DNA of 10,855 bases. Origin: Comamonadaceae bacterium. Its GTDB lineage: Bacteria > Pseudomonadota > Gammaproteobacteria > Burkholderiales > Burkholderiaceae. Within the stretch, counting starts at the first letter, position 1, and every line of letters begins with the position of its first letter. The notes under the pieces were generated by a model, which searched no databases, had not been told where the DNA came from, and was given only the letters and a program-made list of their open reading frames with translations. The translations under genes were made by a program, and so were the position numbers. The stretch is from positions 1 through 10,855 of the forward strand of contig CANCGU010000072.1 in NCBI GenBank assembly GCA_947377705.1, read 5' to 3'. Positions 1 to 7,346 of the stretch are shown here, piece after piece.

Positions 1-1809
1 CTGAAAACCCTGATCAAACTCGGTAAGACACGCGGCTACCTCACGCACGGCGAAATCTCTGACCACTTGCCCGACAAGTTGGTCGACGCTGAAACACTCG
101 AAGTCGTGATCAGCATGTTGAATGACATGGGCGTGGCCGTTTACGAGCACACCCCTGACGCAGAAACCCTGCTGCTCAACAACAACACACCGACTGCCGC
201 GACTGAAGAAGAAGCCGAAGAAGAAGCCGAAGCCGCTTTGTCCACCGTGGACAGCGAATTCGGCCGCACCACCGACCCCGTGCGCATGTACATGCGTGAA
301 ATGGGCACGGTTGAATTGCTGACACGCGAAGGCGAAATTGAAATCGCCAAGCGCATCGAAGGCGGCTTGATGGACATGATGGCGGCGATCAGCGCCTCCC
401 CAGCCACCATCGCAGCGGTGTTGGCCATGGCCGAAGACATTCGCGAAAATAAAGTCGTCATCTCCACCATCGTGGACGGTTTCAACAACCTGAACGAAGC
501 CGACGACTATGTGGCCGAAGAAGACTTTGACGAATTTGACGAAGAAGACGATGATGACGGCAAAGGCGGCTCTAAAGCTCTGACCAAAAAATTGGAAGAG
601 TTGAAGAACGCAGCCCTTGAGCGCTTTGACCGCATGATTGTGTTGTTCGAAAAACTCCGCAAGACCTACGACAAAGAAGGCTACGGCACGCCTGCGTACA
701 TGAAAGCGCAAACCGCTTTGACCGCAGAGTTGATGGGCATTCGCTTCACCGCCAAGACCATTGAAAAGCTGTGTGAATCTGTGCGCGGTCAAGTCGACGA
801 TGTGCGTAAGAACGAACGCGAGCTGCGCCGCATCATTGTGGACAAGTGCGGCATGCCACAAGCCACTTTTATCAAAGACTTCCCACCGAACCTGCTTAAC
901 CTCAAGTGGGTGGAAAAACAAGCTGCCGCAGGCAAACCATGGTCAACCACCATGGGGCGCTTCATCCCGCCTGTGCAAGATTTGCAGCAAAAACTGATCG
1001 ACTTGCAATCTCGCGTGGTGGTGCCTTTGGATCAACTCAAAGACATCAACAAACGCATGAACGCGGGCGAGCGTAGCTCACGCGGCGCAAAGAAAGAAAT
1101 GATCGAAGCCAACTTGCGTTTGGTCATTTCGATCGCCAAGAAATACACCAACCGTGGTTTGCAGTTCCTCGACTTGATCCAAGAAGGCAACATCGGTTTG
1201 ATGAAGGCCGTGGACAAGTTCGAATACCGCCGTGGCTACAAGTTCTCGACCTATGCCACTTGGTGGATTCGCCAAGCCATCACGCGTTCGATTGCGGACC
1301 AGGCACGCACCATCCGCATTCCTGTGCACATGATCGAAACCATCAACAAGATGAACCGCATCAGCCGCCAACACTTGCAAGAGTTTGGTTTTGAGCCCGA
1401 TGCCAGCGTCTTGGCTGAGAAGATGGAAATTCCAGAAGACAAGATCCGCAAGATCATGAAGATCGCCAAAGAGCCCATCTCGATGGAAACTCCGATCGGC
1501 GACGACGACGACAGCCACCTGGGCGACTTCATCGAAGACAGCGTCAACACCGCACCTATCGAAGCTGCCATGCAAGCGGGCTTGCGCGATGTGGTGAAAG
1601 ACATCTTGGATGGGCTCACCCCACGCGAGGCCAAAGTGCTGCGCATGCGCTTTGGTATCGAAATGGCCAGTGACCACACCTTGGAAGAAGTGGGCAAACA
1701 GTTTGACGTCACGCGCGAGCGCATCCGTCAAATCGAAGCCAAGGCTTTGCGTAAGTTGAAGCACCCTAGCCGCAGCGATAAACTGCGCAGCTTCATCGAC
1801 ACGATGTAA
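1..1809 (+). CDS. rpoD: RNA polymerase sigma-70 factor RpoD, 5' end cut by window edge
   Basis: This is the primary sigma factor, which directs core RNA polymerase to housekeeping promoters. The frame is open from base 1, so the true start lies upstream; 602 residues are visible. Residues 1 to about 55 are the tail of region 1.1, followed by a Glu/Ala-rich acidic linker near 205-240. Region 1.2 begins with [11 protein letters not shown] at 274. A long non-conserved segment with an Asp/Glu run lies near 508-560. Regions 2.1-2.4 span about 1090-1340, with [29 protein letters not shown] and [17 protein letters not shown]. Region 3 follows. Region 4 spans about 1615-1800, with [14 protein letters not shown] and the -35 recognition helix [17 protein letters not shown]. 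It ends in the usual KLRSFID. It is unrelated in function to the catabolic genes that follow and is separated from them by a terminator. Confidence 0.98.
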   Translation: MKTLIKLGKTRGYLTHGEISDHLPDKLVDAETLEVVISMLNDMGVAVYEHTPDAETLLLNNNTPTAATEEEAEEEAEAALSTVDSEFGRTTDPVRMYMREMGTVELLTREGEIEIAKRIEGGLMDMMAAISASPATIAAVLAMAEDIRENKVVISTIVDGFNNLNEADDYVAEEDFDEFDEEDDDDGKGGSKALTKKLEELKNAALERFDRMIVLFEKLRKTYDKEGYGTPAYMKAQTALTAELMGIRFTAKTIEKLCESVRGQVDDVRKNERELRRIIVDKCGMPQATFIKDFPPNLLNLKWVEKQAAAGKPWSTTMGRFIPPVQDLQQKLIDLQSRVVVPLDQLKDINKRMNAGERSSRGAKKEMIEANLRLVISIAKKYTNRGLQFLDLIQEGNIGLMKAVDKFEYRRGYKFSTYATWWIRQAITRSIADQARTIRIPVHMIETINKMNRISRQHLQEFGFEPDASVLAEKMEIPEDKIRKIMKIAKEPISMETPIGDDDDSHLGDFIEDSVNTAPIEAAMQAGLRDVVKDILDGLTPREAKVLRMRFGIEMASDHTLEEVGKQFDVTRERIRQIEAKALRKLKHPSRSDKLRSFIDTM

Positions 1810-1833
1810 GCATCGGTCTTTGCTAGACAACAA

Positions 1834-1862
1834 AAAAACCCCGCCTGATAGGCGGGGTTTTT
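1834..1862. terminator. Bidirectional rho-independent terminator between rpoD and ligB
   Basis: CCCCGCC at 1839-1845 pairs with GGCGGGG at 1851-1857 around a 5-nt loop. The stem extends through A:T pairs 1834-1838/1858-1862. An A tract on the left and a T tract on the right give a valid intrinsic terminator on both strands. It ends rpoD (stop 1807-1809) and the convergent ligB (stop 1877-1879). Confidence 0.93.
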
Positions 1863-1876
1863 CTTTGAGGCTTCGT

Positions 1877-2713
1877 TTACTCTGCCGCCAAGGCCATCAC
1901 GCCTGTGGCCGTGTTGGAAATAGGAATGTGGTAGTTTTGATGCACAGGCTTGACCTTGTCGCCCAAGGCCCCACGCATGGCCAACCACATCACCAGCTCC
2001 ACGCCTTGCGTGCCGGTTTTCTCGACCAACTCGTGGATGCTGAACTGCGTGGCCCACTCAGGATTCTTTTGCAGGCTGTCCATGAACTCCAAATCAAACG
2101 CCTTGTTGATGTGGCCTGCACGCTCGCCGTCGAGTTGATGACTCAAGCCACCCGTGCCCAAAATGACCACGTTCAAATCGCTGTCCCAGCTGCGAATGGC
2201 GTCGCCCACGGCTTTGCCCAAGTTGTAACAACGCTTGGCTGATGGCAGCGGAAACTGCACGGTATTGATACAAATGGGCACGGTCAACACAGGGCATGTG
2301 TCACCAGGCCAAAACAATTTGAGGGGCAAGGTGAACGCATGATCCACCAGCATTTCTTGGCAAGTCACTACGTCAAATTCTTTTTCAACCAGTTCGTTGA
2401 TGATGTGCCATGACAAATCAGGCGCGCCCTTGAACGGTGGCAAAGTGGGGATGCCCCAACCTTCGTCCGCGTTGTTGTATTGCGCGGCAGCGCCCACAGC
2501 AAAGGTAGGCATTTTGTCAAGAAAGAAGTTCAAACCGTGGTCGTTGTAGAACACCACGGCCACGTCAGGCTTGACCTTGCCCAACCACTCATGAATAGGC
2601 GGAAAACCATCAAAGAAAGGTTTCCAGTACGGGTCTTGCTGAATGCCTTTGGCAATCGCGCCGCCGATAGATGGGATGTGTGATGAGGCGAGGCCGCCAA
2701 CGATGTTTGCCAT
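1877..2713 (-). CDS. ligB: Protocatechuate 4,5-dioxygenase beta (catalytic) subunit
   Basis: This is the catalytic subunit of a class III extradiol dioxygenase, expected to cleave protocatechuate to 4-carboxy-2-hydroxymuconate semialdehyde using Fe(II) and O2 in the cytoplasm. The 278 residues follow the Sphingobium LigB/Comamonas PmdB pattern. The expected Fe ligands are His12 (in SSHIP), His59 (in YNDHG) and Glu239 (in GVELVMW). His192 in GGLSHQL matches the catalytic base and His125 in VDHAF a substrate-pocket histidine. YHIPISNTATG near the C-terminus is also typical. The ATG at 2713 has AAGGAG nine bases upstream. ligA lies 20 bases upstream in the same direction, so the two are co-transcribed. 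A related acid such as gallate is possible as substrate, but the neighbouring quinate/shikimate genes favour protocatechuate. Confidence 0.93.
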   Translation of the reverse strand: MANIVGGLASSHIPSIGGAIAKGIQQDPYWKPFFDGFPPIHEWLGKVKPDVAVVFYNDHGLNFFLDKMPTFAVGAAAQYNNADEGWGIPTLPPFKGAPDLSWHIINELVEKEFDVVTCQEMLVDHAFTLPLKLFWPGDTCPVLTVPICINTVQFPLPSAKRCYNLGKAVGDAIRSWDSDLNVVILGTGGLSHQLDGERAGHINKAFDLEFMDSLQKNPEWATQFSIHELVEKTGTQGVELVMWLAMRGALGDKVKPVHQNYHIPISNTATGVMALAAE

Positions 2714-2733
2714 GGTGTGTGTCTCCTTGATGT

Positions 2734-3084
2734 TTATTGATGGGCTGCGGCGCGGAGCTTGGCTTTGAATTCTTCTTTGGTCATGCCGGTTTGGGCGGCA
2801 CCCAGGTCTTGCACATCCAAACCCAAAATTCCAGCGAATTTGGCGAGGTAATACACATTGCCACCTGCTGCAATCAGGCCCAACACATGGCGGGTGCGAA
2901 TGGCGTCGGCTTGCTGGGCATTCAGACCGTACTGCAGCATGTAGGCCTCTTCATTGGTTTTGAAGGTGTTGCGGTTGTCTGCGCTGTTGAACGAATAGCA
3001 CATCTTGTTGAGGGCGTAGCCTTTTTGGGCTTGGTCACCGTCAAACAAGGTGGTTCCAAAAATGGGTTCGGGTTTGTGGTTCAT
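2734..3084 (-). CDS. ligA: Protocatechuate 4,5-dioxygenase alpha (small) subunit
   Basis: This is the small subunit that pairs with LigB and covers the active site in the (alpha-beta)2 enzyme. It has 116 residues. Recognisable family stretches are IFGTTLFDG near the N-terminus, YALNKMCYSFNSADNR at about 23-38, and a helical segment around AYMLQYGLNAQQADAIRTR. GGNVYYLAKFAGILGLDVQDLGA then leads to GMTKEEF. It is somewhat shorter than Sphingobium LigA (about 139 residues) but is not visibly broken. The ATG at 3084 has GGAG six bases upstream. It is the first gene of the ligA-ligB pair and faces a LysR-type regulator gene across 87 bases, the usual arrangement for an inducible catabolic operon. 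Confidence 0.92.
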   Translation of the reverse strand: MNHKPEPIFGTTLFDGDQAQKGYALNKMCYSFNSADNRNTFKTNEEAYMLQYGLNAQQADAIRTRHVLGLIAAGGNVYYLAKFAGILGLDVQDLGAAQTGMTKEEFKAKLRAAAHQ

Positions 3085-3137
3085 GGTTGTCTCCGTGATT
3101 GAAGTTTCTCAATGGAACGGAGTGTGAGCGCTTTAAC

Positions 3138-3175
3138 TCATAAAATAAACCACGCAATACTGATTTATTTCATGA
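3138..3175. promoter_or_regulatory. Inverted repeat in the ligA/LysR divergent region, candidate operator
   Basis: TCATAAAATAAA at 3138-3149 and TTTATTTCATGA at 3164-3175 are inverted copies matching at 11 of 12 positions, separated by 14 bases. LysR-type regulators commonly bind dyads between themselves and the divergent target operon. The right arm covers the probable start codon of the regulator (3172), which suits autoregulation. A smaller dyad, TGAG-N8-CTCA (3125-3140), lies next to it on the ligA side. The sequence shows the dyad; the operator role is inferred. Confidence 0.5.
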
Positions 3176-4065
3176 AAAAATTTAATCATTTGGATTTGGA
3201 CGGTCACCTGCTGCACCTGCTCAACACCGTGATTAAGCAAGGCTCGGTCACAGCAGCGGCACATACCTTGGGCATCACACAGTCGGCTGTCAGCCACCAG
3301 CTGGACCGTTTGCGCGCCATCGTAGGTGACGCCTTGTTTGTCAAATCAGGGCGCGGCATTGTGCCCACAGCTCGCGCTGAAGCCTTGGCTTTGCAAGCGC
3401 AAGAGCTATTGACCCAGCTACAAGGCTTTGTGCACAGCGGTGCATTTGAGCCAGCGCGCCTGACACAATGTTTCACGGTTGCTGCGAACGATTTGCAGCG
3501 TGACTTGTTGCTGCCGGGCTTGCTTACCCGCTTACAAGCCCAAGCGCCGGGCGTCACCTTACGCGTGGTGCCATCCGACGTGCCCAGTACCGACATGCTG
3601 CGCGCACAAGACTGCCAACTGGTCATCAGCCCTCGACCGCCTGATGCAACAGACATCAAACACAAGCGTTTGTTTGCTGACAACTACCGTGTGTTTTATG
3701 ACCCCAAGGCCCGTAAAGCACCTCGCTCGCTCAAAGCCTATGAAGCGGCCGAGCACATCACCGTGGTGCATCAACCGCACCGCAGCTTAGACATTGACGA
3801 ATTGCTGCTTAAAAAGGGGGTGCAACGCCGTTTTGCGGCCACCTTGAGTAGTTTTGCAGGTGTGGCGGCGTTCGTGGCTGGCACCGAGCGCTTGGCCACC
3901 CTGCCCGGCTTGCTGCGTCAAGGGTTGCTCCGGGGCTTAGCGGATGCACCCGTACCCTTTGACACGCCAGACATGCCCATGTACGCCATCTGGCATGTAC
4001 GACACCAGCAAGACCCTGTGCATATTTGGCTGCGTGAGCAGTTGTTTGTTAATTCGGTGTCTTGA
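3172..4065 (+). CDS. LysR-type transcriptional regulator, probable regulator of ligAB
   Basis: This is a LysR-family transcription factor of 297 residues from the ATG at 3172. The winged helix-turn-helix occupies about residues 7-66, with GSVTAAAHTLGITQSAVSHQ as the HTH core and DALFVKSGRGIVPTARAEAL as the wing and linker entry. The rest is the periplasmic-binding-protein-like effector domain. I chose 3172 because it places the HTH at the usual distance from the N-terminus. An in-frame ATG at 3112 would add 20 atypical residues and run through the inverted repeat. Neither start has a clear Shine-Dalgarno site. Its divergence from ligA suggests it controls ligAB in response to protocatechuate or a related acid. 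The inducer cannot be read from the sequence, and it may also act on the quinate block downstream. Confidence 0.9.
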   Translation: MKKFNHLDLDGHLLHLLNTVIKQGSVTAAAHTLGITQSAVSHQLDRLRAIVGDALFVKSGRGIVPTARAEALALQAQELLTQLQGFVHSGAFEPARLTQCFTVAANDLQRDLLLPGLLTRLQAQAPGVTLRVVPSDVPSTDMLRAQDCQLVISPRPPDATDIKHKRLFADNYRVFYDPKARKAPRSLKAYEAAEHITVVHQPHRSLDIDELLLKKGVQRRFAATLSSFAGVAAFVAGTERLATLPGLLRQGLLRGLADAPVPFDTPDMPMYAIWHVRHQQDPVHIWLREQLFVNSVS

Positions 4066-4089
4066 ACAAGCTCGTAAGATTTTTTAAAT
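4062..4089 (+). promoter_or_regulatory. Candidate sigma-70 promoter for the BLUF gene
   Basis: TTGAAC at 4062-4067 and TTAAAT at 4084-4089 are separated by 16 bases and each match consensus at 4 of 6 positions. The -35 box overlaps the LysR stop codon. Transcription would start near 4096, leaving a leader of about 33 bases before the ATG at 4129. This would allow the BLUF gene to be expressed apart from the regulator gene. Confidence 0.35.
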
Positions 4090-4128
4090 ATCAGCTTTGT
4101 ACGATTTAAGTTGTTTTCACACCTTCTT

Positions 4129-4515
4129 ATGCCCGTGCTTGAACGTCTGCTTTACCGCTCAAAAGCTACCAATACTCTGGGTAGCTTGCACCTCTTCAAC
4201 ATGCTCAGCGAGGCACGCGCCAAGAATGCAACGCTAGGTATTACTGGTCACTTACTGTATACAGAAGAGGTGTTTGTGCAATGCATCGAAGGTAAGCCTG
4301 AAGCCATTGAGTCTTTGTGGCACAGTCTCCAGCGCGATGCGCGTCATTACGACATCGAGCTCTTGGCACGCGGCCCTTTGGAGAAACGTCGATTCAACGA
4401 CTGGTCGATGGCTTTCTCTAGCTACCCTAGCCTGAATCGATTTAACATGTCTGGATTCTTTGCGGTAGACAAAGAAGGTATGAGCGCCGAAGCCGAGCGT
4501 TGCGCGAAGGCATGA
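4129..4515 (+). CDS. Short BLUF-domain blue-light sensor protein
   Basis: This is a flavin (FAD)-binding blue-light photoreceptor of the stand-alone type, 128 residues, almost all of it BLUF domain. The photocycle residues are all in place. Tyr9 is in ERLLYRS, Asn33 in KNATLGITGHLLY, and Gln51 in FVQCIEG. Trp92 and Met94 are in DWSMAF. There is no output domain, so signalling should occur by protein-protein contact, as in PixD-like proteins. I chose the ATG at 4129, which places the conserved Tyr at residue 9. A TTG at 4111 would add six residues. Neither start has a good Shine-Dalgarno site. It follows the LysR gene by 63 bases in the same direction and is convergent with the aldo/keto reductase gene, with only 16 bases between the stop codons. 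No terminator is visible in that gap. Confidence 0.9.
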   Translation: MPVLERLLYRSKATNTLGSLHLFNMLSEARAKNATLGITGHLLYTEEVFVQCIEGKPEAIESLWHSLQRDARHYDIELLARGPLEKRRFNDWSMAFSSYPSLNRFNMSGFFAVDKEGMSAEAERCAKA

Positions 4516-4531
4516 ATTCGCCCGCCCCAAT

Positions 4532-5533
4532 TCAAACAAATTCTTCGGTATCGACCTCAGAGGCATTGAGCGAGTTGTAACGTGGCCCTTTTACCGTCTG
4601 CTGATTGATGAGTGCTTCTAAGCGCTGCATCTGGTCTGCCGACAGCACCACATCCGCAGCAGCGATGTTGTCTTCCAGGTGGCGAATGTTTTGCGTGCCA
4701 GGAATCGGGATGAGCTTGCTGTCTTTATGCAACAACCAAGCCAAGGCCAGTTGTGCCGGGGTGCAACCCACTTCGCGGGCGATGGATTGGTAGGCATCAA
4801 GCAAAGGTAAATTGGCCACATAGGTATCCGCATTAAAACGCGGCATGGCACGGCGAATGTCGTTGGCAGCCAAAGTACCCACGCCACGCAATTCACCGCA
4901 CAAGAAACCACGCGCCACGGGACTGAAGGCCACAAAGGTGGTGCCCAGTTCTTCACAAGCTTTGAGTACCGCGATTTCTGGGTTGCGTGTCCACAACGAG
5001 TACTCGGTTTGCACCGCCGCAATGGGGTGCACGGCATGCGCTTTGCGCAAGGTGGTGGCAGAGACTTCGCTCAAACCAATGTCACGAATCTTGCCTGCGC
5101 GCACGAGGTCGCTCAGGGCGCCCACACTGTCTTCGATGGGCACTTGTTTGTCCCAGCGGTGCAGGTAGTACAAGTCAATCACATCGGCGCCCAAACGGGC
5201 CAAGCTGTCTTCGCAGTTTTTGCGCAGGGTCTCTGGGCGACCATCAATCACACGCTTCACACCATCGGGGCATGACACACCGGCCATGCCACCCTTGCTG
5301 CACAAGGTAATTTCGTTGCGATGCGCTTTGAGCGCCTTGCCCACCAACGACTCGTTGGTGCCAAAACCATACAAAGCAGCGGTATCAAACATCGTCACGC
5401 CCAGGTCTAAGGCACGGTGAATCAAGGCCTCACCTACTTCAGGTGCAGGCGGCGCACCGTAGGCGTGGCTCAGGTTCATGCAGCCTAGGCCAATGGCTGA
5501 CACTTGATAGGGACCGAGTTGACGTTGTTTCAT
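4532..5533 (-). CDS. Aldo/keto reductase, last gene of the quinate/shikimate block
   Basis: This is an NADP(H)-dependent oxidoreductase of the aldo/keto reductase superfamily, 333 residues, TIM-barrel fold. The catalytic tetrad is visible: Asp50 and Tyr55 in FDTAALYG, Lys80 in LCSKGG and His125 in YYLHRWD. IPIPGTQNIRHLEDN near residues 275-289 is the cofactor-phosphate loop. The chosen ATG at 5533 overlaps the stop codon of the upstream dehydratase gene (ATGA at 5530-5533). It has no Shine-Dalgarno site, so translation is probably coupled. A start at 5608 would add 25 residues that lie entirely over the end of the upstream gene and do not resemble the family. It belongs to the same transcript as the catabolic genes, but no quinate or protocatechuate step requires such an enzyme. 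It may reduce or oxidise a side product or a related hydroaromatic substrate. Confidence 0.92.
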   Translation of the reverse strand: MKQRQLGPYQVSAIGLGCMNLSHAYGAPPAPEVGEALIHRALDLGVTMFDTAALYGFGTNESLVGKALKAHRNEITLCSKGGMAGVSCPDGVKRVIDGRPETLRKNCEDSLARLGADVIDLYYLHRWDKQVPIEDSVGALSDLVRAGKIRDIGLSEVSATTLRKAHAVHPIAAVQTEYSLWTRNPEIAVLKACEELGTTFVAFSPVARGFLCGELRGVGTLAANDIRRAMPRFNADTYVANLPLLDAYQSIAREVGCTPAQLALAWLLHKDSKLIPIPGTQNIRHLEDNIAAADVVLSADQMQRLEALINQQTVKGPRYNSLNASEVDTEEFV

Positions 5534-6423
5534 AGGTGTGTGTGGGTGGGTGTGCGGGTCCAAGCCGGCAAAGGCGCTGAGCGGTGCAGCACGTTGTCGT
5601 GCAACCATGTGGCGCTCTTGCGGGCACGCTCGGCAACGGTGGCAAGTGGCAATTGCTGGTAATCGTCATTGAAGACTTCGAAACTGTAGTCGCCGCGATA
5701 GCCAATGCGGTCTAGGCGCAACACCAAGTCAGCCAAAGCTTCGCTGTGCACGCCCTCGCCAGGAAACACGCGGAAAGTGCGTGCAGTGGTCATGCGGTCT
5801 TCAAAGGTGGGGGTTTCGTTCCACATAAAGTCCGACAGTTGCACCAAAAAAATCTTTTCAGGATCGAGGTCTTCAATGGCGTCCAACGAGGTGTTGGCGG
5901 CAAAAATATGGAACGAGTCCAAACCAATGCCAAGGTTGGGGCAATCGGCGCGGCACACCACATCCCAAGAGGTGGTGAATTCATTCACGGCGCGACCCCA
6001 AGACAAACCTTCGTAAGCCACTTTGATACCGAGGGGCAAAGCCATCATGGCGAGCTTTTTCAAATCGCGGGCGATGTGGTCTAAATCATCCGTCGCATGA
6101 CGTGAGGTGGACGAACAGGCCAACAACACTTTGCTGCCTGTGGCGGCGCACATTTCGAGCATGGACTTGGCGATGTCCACTTTGTAGCCGTGCAAGTGGC
6201 CTGACAAACCTTCGAAGTCACGCAACACCTGAAAACCTGTAGGGCGCAAACCGCTGGCCTGCACGGCTGCCACTGCGGCAGGCACACCGCCTGGGTGTGT
6301 CACCAAGTCACGCGCCATGAGCATGACTTGCGAGAAGCCAGCCTCTTTCATCGCCGACAGCTTGGCTTCTAAAGAGCCCGCCATCGTGATGGTGTCCATG
6401 CCGAAGCCGTCGAGTAGTTTCAT
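5530..6423 (-). CDS. quiC: Probable 3-dehydroshikimate dehydratase, sugar phosphate isomerase/epimerase fold
   Basis: This protein of 297 residues has a xylose-isomerase-like TIM barrel. It matches the N-terminal half of the fused QuiC1 enzyme, which converts 3-dehydroshikimate to protocatechuate with a divalent metal. Expected metal ligands are present in order: Glu138 (VAYEGLSWG), Asp169 (GIGLDSFH), Gln195 (FLVQLSDF) and Glu249 (YSFEVFNDD). His172 also lies in the pocket motif. The ATG at 6423 is preceded by AAGG seven bases upstream. The gene begins 12 bases after the stop of the VOC gene and overlaps the aldo/keto reductase start by four bases. The last residues form a low-complexity Thr/His/Pro tail encoded by a GT-rich stretch (about 5534-5560). 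A sugar isomerase or hydroxypyruvate isomerase is the fallback, but the neighbours strongly favour the dehydratase. Confidence 0.85.
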   Translation of the reverse strand: MKLLDGFGMDTITMAGSLEAKLSAMKEAGFSQVMLMARDLVTHPGGVPAAVAAVQASGLRPTGFQVLRDFEGLSGHLHGYKVDIAKSMLEMCAATGSKVLLACSSTSRHATDDLDHIARDLKKLAMMALPLGIKVAYEGLSWGRAVNEFTTSWDVVCRADCPNLGIGLDSFHIFAANTSLDAIEDLDPEKIFLVQLSDFMWNETPTFEDRMTTARTFRVFPGEGVHSEALADLVLRLDRIGYRGDYSFEVFNDDYQQLPLATVAERARKSATWLHDNVLHRSAPLPAWTRTPTHTHL

Positions 6424-6435
6424 GGCGTGGCCTTT

Positions 6436-7317
6436 TTATTTGTCTTTGTGAACCAGCTCAAACGACACTGAGCCTAAGGCACTGCGTGTGAGCGCACCAC
6501 GGTCTTCTGGGTGCAACTGGGTGGACTCGACGAACTCGACACCGCGAGCCTTGAGCGCTATCACTGCAGCGCCTACATCGACAGCCCCTAAACCAATGCG
6601 TTGCAAACACTCAGGTGAATCGTCCGTGTCCATCCATGGATCGGGCTCGATGAGTTGCCACAAAAAGTTACCGCAAGGGCTCTTCATCAATTTACCTTTG
6701 GGCAAGATGCCAAAGCGCTGCTCATCAGGCACAAAGCTGAAATCAAACATGTGTTCAAAGTAGGCCAACCAATCAGCACTGCGGCCTGCGCCGATGTACT
6801 GCACCACACCAAAGTAGCTCATACCAGCGGTGGCTTCTGGGTGTGGGTCCACGGTAGGAATGGGTTTGAAATCGATGTCGTAAATTGAGAACTCTTGCCA
6901 TCGGTCTACAAAGTAAAAGCGGCTGCCGCCCGGGCCGTGGATGGCCGGAATGTGCAGCTCCATCGCTTGCGCTTGGCTGGTCACGTTCCATGCGCCCAAC
7001 TCCATGCAGCGGGTGTGCGCTTGCAAAGCATCGCGCACGCGGAAGGCCACGGCAGAGATGACGGGTTGGCCATCGGTGGTGGCGCTCACGCGGGCGTCAT
7101 CGGGGCTGGCGTTGACGACCAAGTTCATGCCGCCTTGGCGGTACAAGGTCACCTCACGCGAACGGTGGCGTGCCACGGGACGAAAACCCATGTTCTCCAG
7201 CACTTGTCCCAAGGCCTGTGGGCGACTCGTGGCGTACTCGATGAACTCAATCCCCTCTAGTCCCAAGCGGTTGGGCATATCGGGCACGGACTCGCGGTGT
7301 GTGGATTGCAAGGTCAT
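6436..7317 (-). CDS. 4-hydroxyphenylpyruvate dioxygenase-like VOC protein (QuiC1 C-terminal-domain homologue)
   Basis: This is a two-domain vicinal oxygen chelate (VOC) protein of 293 residues, resembling 4-hydroxyphenylpyruvate dioxygenase. The first module starts at LEGIEFIEYATSRP and contains ARHRSREVTLYRQGGMNLVV. The second starts near YFGVVQYIGAGRSADWLAYF and ends with GSVSFELVHKDK. These stretches fit the C-terminal domain that follows the dehydratase domain in QuiC1, not true HPPD. By ungapped comparison the usual HPPD metal-binding His in the second module appears absent, so tyrosine breakdown activity is unlikely. The ATG at 7317 has GGAG six bases upstream. A TTG at 7329 overlaps that site and is less likely. 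It lies 29 bases after the AroE-like gene and 12 bases before the dehydratase gene. Its role may be structural, regulatory or an unassigned reaction. Confidence 0.85.
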   Translation of the reverse strand: MTLQSTHRESVPDMPNRLGLEGIEFIEYATSRPQALGQVLENMGFRPVARHRSREVTLYRQGGMNLVVNASPDDARVSATTDGQPVISAVAFRVRDALQAHTRCMELGAWNVTSQAQAMELHIPAIHGPGGSRFYFVDRWQEFSIYDIDFKPIPTVDPHPEATAGMSYFGVVQYIGAGRSADWLAYFEHMFDFSFVPDEQRFGILPKGKLMKSPCGNFLWQLIEPDPWMDTDDSPECLQRIGLGAVDVGAAVIALKARGVEFVESTQLHPEDRGALTRSALGSVSFELVHKDK

Positions 7318-7323
7318 CTGAAA

Positions 7324-7327
7324 CTCC
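7324..7327 (-). promoter_or_regulatory. Shine-Dalgarno site deciding the VOC gene start
   Basis: GGAG (minus strand) sits six bases before the ATG at 7317. It overlaps the in-frame TTG at 7327-7329, which therefore is not the start. Confidence 0.7.
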
Positions 7328-7346
7328 AAGAAAAATCTGTCTAACG

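Noticed and set aside
67..69. TTG at 67 as the rpoD start
   Set aside because: The frame is open to base 1 and the upstream residues fit sigma region 1.1, so the gene enters from outside the window.
1078..1833. 251-codon open frame on the minus strand opposite rpoD
   Set aside because: It is a shadow of the conserved rpoD coding sequence. The translation has no recognisable family pattern and its start region overlaps the terminator.
3112..3171. Earlier ATG for the LysR regulator
   Set aside because: It would add 20 residues before the HTH domain that do not fit the family and would run through the inverted repeat. It is not formally excluded.
4504..4521. GCGAA/TTCGC mini-hairpin at the BLUF and reductase convergent ends
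   Set aside because: Only five base pairs with no T run on either strand, so it is not a credible terminator.
5534..5608. 25-residue N-terminal extension of the aldo/keto reductase
   Set aside because: It lies wholly over the dehydratase 3' end and is low-complexity. The ATG at 5533 gives the family N-terminus and a classic ATGA overlap.
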